From positions 186,001 to 250,000 of the forward strand of contig QJPP01000689.1 of assembly GCA_003996215.1 (NCBI GenBank): a stretch of 64,000 nucleotides of DNA, written 5' to 3'. The notes under the pieces were generated by a model. The model was not told the DNA's origin and did not search any database. It saw nothing but the letters and a program-made list of their open reading frames with translations. Position numbers and translations under genes: made by a program. This stretch comes from Jaltomata sinuosa. Taxonomy: Eukaryota > Streptophyta > Magnoliopsida > Solanales > Solanaceae. Positions 1-11,561 of this stretch are shown here, one piece after another (position 1 is the stretch's first letter; each line of letters begins with the position of its first letter).

Positions 1-894
1 GGGATATGTAGTGCCCCTAGCCTCACCAGTTCCATTGATACCTGAGGTATCTAGGGACACAGGACCTCCAACATGTGTTGTTAGCCCATCAAAAACTAAG
101 GAGCAGCGGATGATGGAGGTTTGGGAGGCCCGTCTTAACCAATTTATCAATATGAGGCAGAGGAATATGAGCATGAGGGATTATAAAAATAGGTTTGATT
201 CCTTGGTGAGGTATGCACCATGAGGGCCAGAGTTCATCGTTATATGGCTGGTTTAGGGGATCATCTGATCAGAGACTGTATGGTAGCATCCCTACAGAAT
301 TATGTAGATATTTCTCGCATTTAGGCTTTGGCTCAGACTATAGGACCTTTCTCGTCGGATATGGGAAACCCGTAGGGACATAGAGCAGAGTAAGAGGGCT
401 CATACGGTGGGGTCTTAAAGGGATCCACAAGGTAATTTTAGGCCCTCACTCCCTTGATATCCACCCTGCCTAGCAGGTAGTGCTCGCCACAGATGTAGGG
501 TGAGTAGTTTGATCGTTACAGTCAGTCAGGACCCACGTAGAGCTCAGGCCAATCTGAGGGCCATCGGTAGGAGTATTCTGGATAGATGAGGCCGCTTACC
601 CCCTCGTGTACATAGTGCGATAAGCTGCTCACTAGGTAGTGCAGACTGGGTTCAGGTTTATGTTATCACTATGGGAAGATAAGACATTTTATTAGCTGGT
701 TCCCAGGGTTAGGCAGAGGTGGGCCAGCTCGGCCTTCAGGATCCACAACAGCCTCTTCACCTTAAGTCTTCCCTCTTTGACCAGGCCTATAGTCTACTCA
801 GGGCTGTGGTAGGGGGAAGTGGAGGAGAGACCTCAGTTTCCAGCAGTGACCAGAACTGATTTTATGCTCTCACATGCTAATAGTATTTAGAGGC
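1..894 (+). pseudogene. gag: Element 0: decayed gag (Ty3/gypsy chromovirus), 3' part
   Basis: This is the C-terminal part of a retrotransposon gag gene (virus-like particle protein). The stretch at about 105-225 reads as the conserved gag core (FINMRQRNMSMRDYKNRF...), and 226-350 continues in a shifted frame with GLGDHLIRDC and YVDISRI. At 661-699 the phase reading CYHYGKIRHFISW is a wrecked CCHC zinc knuckle: the second Cys is Tyr, the Gly before His is Arg and the last Cys is Trp. Several stops and frame changes make it non-functional. The start of gag and the 5' LTR lie outside the window. Protease and pol follow on the same strand. Assignment to gypsy gag is secure from order and motifs; the exact end is approximate. 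Confidence 0.8.
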
Positions 895-3782
895 ATCCCC
901 AGATGTTGTCACAGTTATATTGACGATACTTTCTCAAGTTGTTTATGCATTGATAGATTCTAGCTTTACATTTTCATATATTAATCCATTTATTGGTGGT
1001 AAGCTTGACATGAGATCTGAGTTACTGTCGCAGTTAGTTAAGGTGTCTACGCTAGTTGGCGACCCTATTATATCTAGTTGTGTCTATCGAGGCTATATGG
1101 TGTTAATTAATGATCGTCCCATATCTGTTGATTTAGTTGAATTGACTATGCTAGACTTTGATGTCATTATGTGTATCAACTGGTTGGAAGCTTGTTATGC
1201 TAATATTGATTAATGAATGAAGCTGGTGAGATTTCATTTTCCAGGTGAGCCAGTCTTGGAATGGAAAGGTAATATAGCCATGCCCAGTGGTAAGTTTATT
1301 TCATACCTTAGGGCTCGAAAGTTGATTGCTAAAGGTTGTATATATCATTTAATTCATGTCAGATATATGGATAAGGAGTCACAGACTCTTCAGTCATTTC
1401 CTATTGTGAATGAATTTTTGATGGTTTTCCCGGATAAGCTTCCACGAATTCCCCAGAAAGGAAAATTGACTTTGTTATAGACTTGCTTCTTGATACGCAG
1501 CCTATATCCATTCCCCTCTATAGAATGGTTCATTTGGAACTAAGGGAAATGAAGGAACAACTGAAGTACTTTCTCGATAAAGGTTTTATTATGCCAAGTA
1601 CATCGCCATGGGGTGCTCCGGTGCTATTTGTTTGAAAGAAAGATGGCTCCTTACGGATGTGTATTGACTACAGACAGCTAAAGAAAGTCACAATCAAGAA
1701 TAAATATCCTCTTCTATGCATCAATGACTTATTCGACCAGTTAAAGGGTGCCAAATGCTTTTCCAAGATTGACTTGAGATCTGGTTACCATCAGTTGCGA
1801 GTTAGGGATGTTGATATCTCGAAGATAGCTTTCAGGACAAGGTATGGCCATTTTGAATTCCTTGTCATGTCTTTCGGGCTTAGTAATGCCCCAATAGACT
1901 TTATGGATCTTATGAATTGGGTCTTCAAACCGTTCTTGGATGTATTTGTTATTGTGTTTATTGATAACATGTTGATATATTCACGGTCGGAAGCCGAGCA
2001 TGTGGACCACTTGCGAGCTATATTGCAGACTTTCCAGGACTACAGGTTATATGCTAAATTCCATAAATGTGAATTTTGGCTAACTTTTGTAGCTTTTCAC
2101 GGTCATGTTATCACCGTCGACAGTATTAGGGTTGATGGCCAAAAGATTGAAGCAGTGATGAGCTGTCCAAGGCCCTTGAATCTGATAGAGGTATGTTGCT
2201 TCTTAGGCTTGGTAGGATAATACCACAGGTTTGTGGAGGGATTCTCTTCTATCTCTGCACCACTAACAAAGCTGACACATAAGGCAGCTAAGTTTCAGTG
2301 GACTGAGGCATCCGAGTAGAATTTCTAGGAGCTAAAGAAAAGGCTTTCCACATCGCCTATCTTGACTCTTCCGAATGGAACTGAAGGTTAAGTTGTATAT
2401 TGTGATGCCTCGAGAATTGGCCTAGGTTGTGTTCTTATGCATCATGGCAAGGTTATCGCATATTCCCCCAGAAAGCTGTGGAAACATGAACAGAACTATC
2501 CTACTCATGATCTTGAGTTGGCTTCAGTTATCTCTCCCCTGAAGATTTGGCGGAATTATTTATACGGGATTCATATTGATATTTTCACCGACCATCAGAG
2601 CCTTCAATATTTATTTAGGCAGAGGGAGCCGACCTTATGACAGAGAAGATATCTAGAATTGCTAAGGGACTATGATGTTGACATTTTATATCTTCCCGAC
2701 AGAGCTAATGTTGTTACTGATGCTCTTAGCTAGAAGTCTATGGGAATTCTAAGCCACATTGAAGTTGATAAGGTCGAAATGACCAATGATCTACGCCAGT
2801 TTGCTAGTTTACTTGTGCAGTTGTTAGATGTAGAGGATGGAGGTGTTGTCAATTAGAATACAACAAAATCTGCCTTGGTTACTGAAGCAAAAGAGAGACA
2901 GCACGAGGATCCTGAGATAATAAAATTGAGGGAAGGGATTCCACAACAACAACACCCTTTATTTGAGATGACCTGAGATAAAGTCCTTAGATACTAGGGC
3001 CTCTTGTGTGTACCAACAGTAGGAGAGTTTTGTGTGAATATTCTTTCAGGGGCGAATTATTCTAGATATGCAGCTCACCCTGGAGCAACGAAGATGTACC
3101 GGGACCTTCGATAGATCTATTGGTGGAATGGTATGAAAAGGAATATCGCCGAGATGGTAGCCCAATGTCCCAACTATCAGCAAGTTAAAGTGGAACACCA
3201 GAGGCATGGAGGCCTAACTCAGTATATCAAGCTTCTGTTATGTAAATGGGATATGATAAATATGGACTTTATCGTTGGTTTTCCTCGCACACCACAGAGG
3301 TATGATTCTATTTTGGTAATTATTGATAGGCTGACAAAATCATCTTATTTCCTTCCAGTTAGGATGACATATTCAGCCGAGGATTATACTAGGCTTTACA
3401 TTCGGGAGATTGTGCACCTTCATGGAGTCCCATTATCTATTATCTCTGACCGAGGGGCTCAGTTTATGGCACACTTTTTGAGATCCTTTCAGAAGGGTCT
3501 AGGCACTCAGGTAAATCTTAGCACCTCATTTCTTCCACAGACTGACGGATAGGCTGAGTATTACTATTCAAACTCTCGAGGATATGCTACGTGCCTGCGT
3601 GTGGGATTTTAAAGAAAGCTGGGATGATCATCTACCTCTTATTGAGTTTGCTTATAATAACAACTTTCAAGCTAATATTCAAACCTACAATCGGGAGGTA
3701 TGGGGCCTATTGCCTATATTTATATGTATGAGATACAGATGGCCACGAGTTGGCAGATATGATGCTGGTTAGCTACCGAAAG
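895..3782 (+). pseudogene. pol: Element 0: decayed pol (protease-RT-RNase H-integrase)
   Basis: Domains lie in the order typical of Ty3/gypsy. Protease is at about 905-1213, with active-site region ALIDSSFTFSY (Asp kept, Gly of the usual D-S/P-G lost) and the family block CINWLEACYANID. Reverse transcriptase runs about 1570-2330, with a stop at 1633 and the catalytic FIDD changed to FIDN. RNase H is at about 2390-2760 and keeps all four acidic positions (CDAS, LELAS, TDHQS, TDALS). The integrase zinc region (about 3050-3190) has lost a His (now Asn) and a Cys (CPNY), while the core at 3250-3560 keeps DFIVGF and ISDRGAQF. The frame stops at 3550 (TDG stop) and the sequence breaks off at 3782, where element A begins; the integrase C-terminus and chromodomain are missing on both sides of A. 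Many stops make it inactive. Confidence 0.88.
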
Positions 3783-6700
3783 TGTCATGACCCAATTTAT
3801 CAGATCATGATGACACCTACAACCCCCTAATAGGCAAACCAACTCCCGTTGCCTGAAATGGTTAGTAATGGTCTACTACCTAACTAATACGCATAATAAG
3901 TAGAAATAAGCGGAAGCAGGAGATAAGATAGAACAACATGGAAACAAATAATCCGAATATATATATAAACATAAGAAAACTGAACAAACCCCAAGAATTG
4001 GTGTCGATAGCACACAAGCTTCTAATAGAATACAAGCACTAGAAGTAGCAAAATAGGATATACAACTGTCTCTGAAAGTACAAAGGGTAACAGTGCCAAA
4101 AGATGAGGTATGGTCAAGCCCCAACCGTCTGGTGCTCACCTTAGTCTCGAAGATCCAAAGTTGCACGACTCTCCATGCGATCAATGGCAATAGCTCAACT
4201 AATATCTGCACCAGAAAGATTCAGAAGTGTAGTATGAGCACCAATTGAGTTATAAGCAAATAGAGGAGGCACATGGAAACTAGCACGAAGAATAGGCAAC
4301 CAAGAGTTATAAGCATACAATGCTAGCACAGAAGATATACATAACACAGAAACACAGGTGAAAGAAAGAAGGAACATAGCTGGGATCCTTGCAACAACAA
4401 TATATATAAAGGGAGAGTGTAAGGAGAAGGGTTGTATACCAGTAACCCCAAGTAAACAGGGAAAGAATGGAAGTATGCCAATAATCAAACTAGAAGCCAT
4501 ATACTAACAGAATCATGCTTAAGATATCAATTTCAAGGTAAGAATAGATGTAAAGCATTCTCTCAAGTATAACCCTAGGATGGAATAACTAAACCACACA
4601 ATACCGAGATCCACTAATCAAAAACCACTACAAGGTATAAAATTTGGTAACCCACAACCGCTCAGAAGGCTACACAGGAAGCACCTCAGCAATCTAAGTC
4701 CCAGTAGCCTCTCAATAAACACGATCCGAATCACAAGGGCCTCAACAGGACAGAAACTACCAATTCACTAATAGCCCAAGGTCACAACATGATCTACAGT
4801 ACGAAAGAAGTAATATAATCTACCTACAGTCCCAATGGCTTTCCATACAACCGAGGAACATAATTAAGTTAAAACAAACCCTTAGGCCCCTCATACAACC
4901 AGAGCATACACCGAGAACACAACAAACAAGGGTGGAATCAGTACACAATATGCATGATGATGATGTATGATGAATCTGGTGTGATAGTAACCCCCGTATG
5001 TACCTCCTCCGATGCTGATAGGCCCAGTAGGTAGGATCCATGGAAGGACATGTCCCGTATACCTATACTATATCATATACCCCTCCTCTGGTACCCTCAG
5101 CTCATAGGTCGGGGTCCAGGAATTATAGGGTCCATGGAGGTCCATGACCACATACTAACGCGAATCTCAAGTAGCTTAATATCAAAACCTCGTAGTACAT
5201 GCCTAGATTTGATCCGAGTCTAAATCAGTAGTAATATCAAAAAACCCGTCAAAGGGTGCCCAGAGCATATTCGGGACTAAAATAGTAGTAAGTCAAGTCT
5301 AATGCTCGGCTTTACTGAGTCTAATATCAATAAAATCTCAAAGCAGGTCTAGCACCGCAGCCCCACCGAGTCTAGTATAAGTATGAAAATTGGTAATCAA
5401 ATCATCATAATGTCCTCTTAACACCAAGAGGTTTTATAAAGGCCAATTTCAAAACACTTTCAAAATAATTTAACAAAAATATGCCCTCAGGGCCATGCAA
5501 AGTTTAAAAAATCGGTGATATTAGGCCTAAAGCCAAAATAATAGTAAAACATACAGAAAATCCTTTTTCATGAATGATATGCTCGCAAACAATAGATTAG
5601 CCCGAAATTGCTTACAAACATTCCTATTGGCCTTGCACAGACAGAAGCAGCTCTACAACATAGATAGCCAGCCTAAAGTAAGATCATGGTGTCTAGGACT
5701 CACGAACATTCTCAAATGTCCCACCGTCTATGGTCCAGAGTCATAAACAAAGGTCACACGAGGCCACAAGGGTAAAATAGCAATACTACACAAATACTAC
5801 AACCAACGCAAAAAATAAATAGAAGAAAAAGGCGGACAAGGTTTGAGGGTACCAACCTAGAAAACCAACCCAAGGAAGCTAATTAATGAAGTTATAGCCT
5901 ATATAAGCAGAGTCTGGTTATGGAAAGCCATAACCTACCTATCTTTCGATGACTAGCTGCGAGAATTGCGTCGTCCAAGATCAAACTGCTCCAGGAATCT
6001 CCAAATCACGAACAAACTCAAAATAATAATCTATGCATCAAAATGAAACCAACGACACTCTTAATGTCATAGTAAAGCTAGGTCGAAATTTAGGTCATCG
6101 GCAGGCCCATAGGCCGTGCAACCCGAAGCCAGAAATAAAAAACACTCATGTGTTCTCTACCTTCCTGGGAGAACATGCTCAAAGATTCAAGATAATCGAG
6201 CGAGAATCCTAGGCCAAAATAGCCCACAAAAAGCAAAAAATAAAGAGTGAATTGAAAGAATTAGGATGGAAATGAATAATGAAATTTACCAAATTATAAC
6301 CAAGAAATCGAGCATAAAGCAACGAGAATACTCCTCCAAGAGGTTGCTAAGACAAGGTCAACAAAATGGAATTTTTGGAGCTGTACAATGGAGGAAAATG
6401 AGTGGGGTTTGGAAAAAATGAAGAGAGAATAAGAAAAGGGGCAACTTAAAAGCTGCCAGCCTAGGCGCAGGTGCGGCTAGGCCAGGAGAAAGTGCGCAGG
6501 TGCCACAACACGGGCACAGGCTCCACGGCACTGGCACGCTAAGGCAGGCGGCATGGAGGGGCAGCCCTTGGTGCGCAGGCGCTGGAGCGCTGGCCGCTAA
6601 GGTGGGCTGGCACGAAGGCACGCTGGCCTGGGCATAGGTGCGCATACGCTGGTGCGGCCCAGGTAGAGCTCTGGCGCCTCACCAGCAGCCAACAATAATA

Positions 6701-7371
6701 GCAAATGGCCAAGGCAAGATTTTTAAGCGGTGGGCCCCCAGGAACGCATTCGTTGTCCCTTGAACAACAATTAGCTGAGCTATTCGACTAAAAATAGCGT
6801 TCCTGATCCAATGGAATAGAAGAAAATCCCATTGGAGCTCGATTTAACAAAAAGTGGGCCCTGCCCCCAAAGATCAACCTTAGGCCAACTATTTCCAAAA
6901 TGGAACCCAATGGTAAAAACCAAGTCTGGAAGCTTTGGGACCCAAACCACTGGTCCCTCTAGCCTAAACTCGACGTTCTGGAGCTAACAACTCTGACGAA
7001 ATTTCCATCTGAGGTCGTCTTATCCAAATGTTGACCAAAGTAAACCAAACAAGACCAACTAGCCTAAAAACACTAAACGAGACAGAATTCCAAGCTGAAA
7101 AAGTCTCGGATCCTGACAAAAGGTTCTCCTAGACTAAAGTCCATGCTCCGGAACTAACAAAACTGTCAAGATTCGATTCCGAGCACGACATCTAAGAATG
7201 TAGACTGAAGTCAAAAACAAATTTTAAAGCTCTAAAACAAGAAAATGTCCATAAAGAACACACAGACACCCCGAGCACTGAACTTCCAGTCCCGGGCATC
7301 GAACCTCCATAGGCAAGCTCTAACAGTACAACAAAGGTGAAAGCATGAGAATGAACAGAAGGGTCATTACA
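3783..7371 (-). repeat. Element A 3' LTR
   Basis: This 3.6-kb LTR is paired with 11562-14541 + 35513-36242; shared landmarks include the end TGTCATGACCCAATTTATCA against TATCATAATCTAATTTATCA and the other end GGGTCATTACA. Relative to the other copy it lacks about 90 bp near 4245 (the segment present at about 12030-12120). A GC-rich repeat cluster lies at 6460-6670. Open frames here (for example 3876-4500 and 6358-6645, minus) are chance frames in LTR sequence. Confidence 0.82.
6460..6670 (-). repeat. GC-rich short-repeat cluster in element A 3' LTR
   Basis: About 200 bp of irregular GC-rich words (GGCGCAGGTGCGGC, GCGCAGGCGC, GGCACGCTGGCC) in an otherwise AT-rich LTR. On the minus strand it lies just upstream of an AT-rich TTTTAAG motif at about 6444-6452, so it would be in U3. 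The same kind of cluster is at 14330-14541, 42610-42790 and 62445-62588. Confidence 0.65.
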
Positions 7372-7389
7372 TTATCCACTACTAAAAAG
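7372..7389 (-). promoter_or_regulatory. Polypurine tract of element A
   Basis: Directly next to the 3' LTR. The minus strand reads CTTTTTAGTAGTGGATAA just before the LTR start TGTAATG. Element B has nearly the same sequence at 43492-43508. This is the expected plus-strand primer site. Confidence 0.7.
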
Positions 7390-8070
7390 GACTTTTTCCT
7401 CAAAAGTCAAGAAAGAACGGAAGAACAGAGGCATAACAACTGTAGATACAGAGCCCGCACTGCCCTTTCAGATAACCTGGGTAGACTCCTCGACTAAACG
7501 GTACCCAACAGAACAAGGCCAAAGAAAGCAACCAGACATTAGCTTCACTCTAGCCTAGCCAGACTCCATCCTTAAACTCTAAAACCCCAAAGATCTGCCA
7601 ACCCAAATTGAACCTCAAGAATCTCAACCGAAAGCACCGACATAACACCAAAACGCAAGAACAAAGGCGATCGGCACATAGAACCCAAATCCTTGATGCC
7701 ACCACCAAGTTCACCCACAAAGGTTTCAACCAAATCTCAAACTTATGAACCCGTTGATTTGCAAAAACTCTTCATTCTGACCTGAACCCTTTTACACCAT
7801 AACTATGAAGCATCACACAAGTCGAGCACTCGATCCACCCTCAAATATCAACTAACACACCAGAGATCCATAGTTCTTTCTTATCCTCCACCATGAACAA
7901 AGTCACCCTTTTTACTCAAACTCTTCCTAAGCAGAGATATAGTGTACTATCCTTTGACATCCAATATACTAACCCCAAGCACATACTTGAAAAACTATGG
8001 TAGTTTTATCCCGACTGACCATCAACCAACGGATAAATAATTTTGCTAACACCAACCTCGGTACCTGAAC

Positions 8071-8145
8071 CCATCTGAACCAACCCTCTAAATCAACCAT
8101 CTGAACCAACCATCTGAACCAACCACCTGAACCAACTATCTAAAC
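8071..8145. repeat. 13-bp tandem repeat, about 5.8 copies
   Basis: Units of CCATCTGAACCAA start at 8071, 8084 (diverged), 8097, 8110, 8123 and 8136 (partial). This is a local expansion within the decayed pol of element A, with no recognised function. Confidence 0.85.
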
Positions 8146-10184
8146 TTGATTGAAGCTTGCACACCAGAGTTGGGAAAGGTATGTATGAACACTCTGTGCT
8201 AATGAAAAAATTCCTCAACTGCCGATGAAACCACCTGCATTGAACCGTGCAAAGTCTGAATCAACTGCAAGAGAATGAACCACGGTAACATGCCTAAAAG
8301 ACCCAAACCAAAAGTAAGACCTCGTAAAGGGTGTGGTACGCCTACTATGAAGTCCGTATCCATCAAGTAAGCCCCAAACTCTAAAAAAATGTTGCTGCTT
8401 CAAACAATGGAACACCATTCAGAAATTAGGATCATCTTACTAACCTTAACTCAGAAAGAAATCTGTCGTGCCACGAATATTAAGTCCAAACACCCCGTAG
8501 GCAAAGAAAAGGGTGTCTGAAGTCCAAAGTCGCTGCTTAGCTAATGACAATATCTTAACCTTCCAACTCACCCATAGGTGCAAAACTCTGATCTGTTGTA
8601 CCCATATACAAACCAACAATCCCGAAAGCATTCAACATACTAAAGTTCTAACCCACTCTGGCAGAGCTCAAATGACAGTAGAATTGCATACAATAGACGA
8701 TCTCTCAGAGAGAAAACCAATTCAATCCTTTAGCTTCCGAACTCACCAAGACGATCATGGACCTCAAAGTACTATCAGAATCTAACATAGCCCTGAACAC
8801 AAATAGCATACACCATTGTTGATTCTCAAACCTTCGCCCCTGAGTCTATCCAACCAAGGTAGAAAGAACCTCATACTATTAAGAACACCGCTGAAATCTG
8901 GAATGTCCAGTGTAAACTAATGTTAACTAAGGACTGGGTGTCCAAGGCCAACAACCACTCCAAAAATGAAGTAAATTAGCCATGTTGCCCGCACCCACTT
9001 CCTCCCAGTACGAGGATCCTGAAACCAAAAAGAAACTCCCACGAACTTCCCAAAGTAGTCTGCTACACCATGATCCTAAAACCCAACTCTAGTTGGCAAT
9101 CAATACCTCTGTCGAACCTCTAAGTAGACCCATATAGTGTTGATGAACACTTATAGGAACCAAAGCCAACTAAGCTCTAGATATACCAACTACTCAATCC
9201 GTAGATGCTATTGAAACTTGGATCCTCCAAAGAGTATGACAAGGAAACCTTGATCGATGCAACAAGCTCCTGAATGTAGTACTGAAAATAAGCATTGTCT
9301 CGATCTCATACTAGAAAGAAATCTAACCTTAAACCAATCAAAGGAAAAGTCTCTACAACCTGTAGTCGATTGAATCAAATCATCAGTAAACAAACCTATG
9401 TAAACTCTCAACCATCACATCGATCACCTATTAGAACACTCGCATCCACACAAGGAGTCATCACCCTCCTTCGCAAACCAAATGAAACCATTTCTTAGGA
9501 TACACTGAACCTTACAAATTCTTTCTCAAATGAAATCTAGAGCTACTCCTTTAGCTCCCACAACTCTTACCGGCAACACTTGATACGATGGAATAAGGGT
9601 AGGCCGAATGCCTAACTTAACCAAAAATGCCATAGTCAAAATCCAACTGGAATGCCAGAATCCCACAGTCAAACCTCAGTAATGATGCTACAATCAACAT
9701 TTCTCCAAACAAATAAAGCAAACACCCGACCACAATGCCATAATCAAGAACTTGACCAGAAAACTACGATCAAAACTCATCCTAGAAGGGACTGGGGAAA
9801 AACAAGCGAAAACATCTCACACCAGGATTGAAGCAGAAGGAAGAAAGGAAATAACCCTAACCTGCTAACCTCCTAAACCAACCGAATAAGAGGATTGACT
9901 CTAATTTTCCAAGAACACAAAACCAAACAATGCGTACTAGCAGAACCAACACTATGCAACTTAAAACAGGGAATCAAATTCCGGCACTACCACCAGTATC
10001 ACATCGAACCAACACAAGGACCTCTAGCCGATGCTATACAATGGCCTAGTAAACAACCATCTAGGACCGCTAGAAAAGGAAGGTTCAAGCCAACTCTAGA
10101 ACCACATCCAACTGGAAGTTAGCTTAACAAGACCAACCCATGAGCTACAACTCTGGGAAAACATATCTCAAGGATAACTCACCC

Positions 10185-10201
10185 TATCCACTACTAAAAA
10201 G
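10185..10201 (-). repeat. Internal copy of the purine-tract sequence
   Basis: TATCCACTACTAAAAAG is identical to 7373-7389, the sequence next to the 3' LTR of A, but lies 2.8 kb inside the element. The sequence beyond it (10202-10320) is AT-rich and looks non-coding. Confidence 0.7.
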
Positions 10202-10330
10202 AAATTATATACTGAAAAAAACAAGAATAGAATGACAAACTCAAACAGTAAAATAACTAAACAAGTAAAACAGGAAGGCACATAAGCAAATACATGAAAA
10301 GGGGAGAATCACAATGCGAGCAATGCTATC

Positions 10331-11355
10331 ACCAACCGAAGATAAACAGAGTCGTATCTAGAGCAACAACATCAGGAACCTCTACCTCTGTAGGGGCATC
10401 AGACTAACCATGTCTACCATTGGACAGAGTAGTCAATGTTGAAGGCTCAACTATTCCTCTCCGGGGACAATCTCTTGAATAATGACCAATCACCCAAAAA
10501 TCATAACAACTATACCGACTAGGACATGCGATCGTGGGACAATCCCAAACTTATGGCCACGCTCATTGCACTAGAAACAATTCCCTCTAAAAGAAGTCAG
10601 ACGGGACGATCTCACTGAACCTGACCGGCCACCACGGCCTACACACTCAAAAGTCAAACCCCAAAGAACCTGACCTGTACCCTGCCTACTCTACTCAACA
10701 TGCCCTACAAAACCACCCTTTGGAACCTGTGGAGCAACTGAAACTAGTCTGCTAGATAAGAAGCAACGGAACTGAGCTCTAGTAGAGAATTCCCTACCTC
10801 AAGTTTGAGAACCAAAAAAACTGTCCTTACAACGATACTTCTTACGACTACCTCCATATACCTCACGACATAAACCCTCAATAGCCCAAGCATGATCAAC
10901 TACCTGAAGTAAGATCATCCCTACTGTAACCAGGTGCTCTGTCACCAAACAGAGCGGTGAAATCAATCCCCTAACAAAACTCTAAATTCTTTCAAACTAT
11001 GAAGGCACAGTCCCAGTAGTGTACCTAACCATCACATGAAACCTCGCCTCATACTCCAATACTAACATACAACCCTGCTGAAGGACTTGAATATCAACTA
11101 TAATTGGAGCACTACTCAAAGAATTGGGTACTGCCCCACCCTGAGGCACTGAACACAAATTGAAGGACTCGAAGTCCTAACCACGGTGCCTTAAAGAACT
11201 GAGGTATCATGAAACCCTACCAGAGGCTGGGCTGACCCCACACTACCTATCTGATGCAGCAAATTCTCACCTTGGAATCCTGGTGCTGACGGAAGCACTA
11301 AAGCAGCAGGCACAAAAGCCTCGACATCACCCGCAGTTGCACTCGTCTTAGGCAT
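10331..11355 (-). pseudogene. gag: Element A: decayed gag with degenerate zinc knuckle
   Basis: Reading starts at the ATG at 11355-11353 (MPKTSATAG...). After frame changes, a stretch at about 11010-10860 reads as conserved gag C-terminus (SFVRGLISPL..., then VVDHAWAIEGLCREV). At about 10520-10455 the phase reads CYDFWVIGHYSRDCPRRG, a CCHC knuckle (C-x2-C-x4-H-x4-C) whose second Cys has become Phe. The central part of the usual Retrotrans_gag domain seems to be missing, so gag is also internally deleted. There are numerous stops. On the minus strand the 5' LTR and a degraded primer site lie directly upstream, which fits gag as the first gene of the element. Confidence 0.75.
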
Positions 11356-11561
11356 ATAAGAAGGAATGAAACAATTGAAATTTAGAATTCAATAGATCCA
11401 GGAGTGCACAACAAGGAGACAAGAAGGTAGAACTTTTCCTAACAATGCCATGTAACCTCGCGCAGATAGGATACGGATGATATTGTACCGATCCACGAGA
11501 GTCTACATAGATATTTTCTTCTCTACCATGACACTGTTGAACCTACACAATAATAACAAGC
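11356..11561 (-). other. Element A leader and eroded primer binding site
   Basis: Short stretch between the 5' LTR and gag. Next to the LTR edge the plus strand reads AATAATAACAAG, which can be aligned to the complement of the initiator-Met primer site preserved in element B (59791-59802) but is badly mutated. Nothing else is recognisable. Confidence 0.45.

Larger units (their letters stand above)
7390..10330 (-). pseudogene. pol: Element A: heavily decayed pol remnant
   Basis: No long frame survives. The assignment rests on position between gag and the 3' LTR and on strings shared with element B pol: CAACCAAGGTAGAAAGAACC near 8852 matches the linker between RNase H and integrase in B (about 44970), and GTGTCCAAGGCCAACAACC near 8940 matches B near 45055. 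Spacing from the LTR edge to this anchor is about the same in A and B (1.48 against 1.49 kb), so the integrase half is collinear. I cannot place a reverse transcriptase core or protease with confidence in 9000-10330, and the region is about 650 bp shorter than the B equivalent, so an internal deletion is likely. Minus or plus frames here, such as 8513-8785 or 9895-10122, are not taken as genes. Confidence 0.6.

Noticed and set aside
9208..9411. Weak integrase-like reading (YIQELVAS...) on the minus strand in element A
   Set aside because: The position contradicts the strong collinear match to B near 8852-8975, which places the RNase H-integrase linker at lower coordinates; probably chance.
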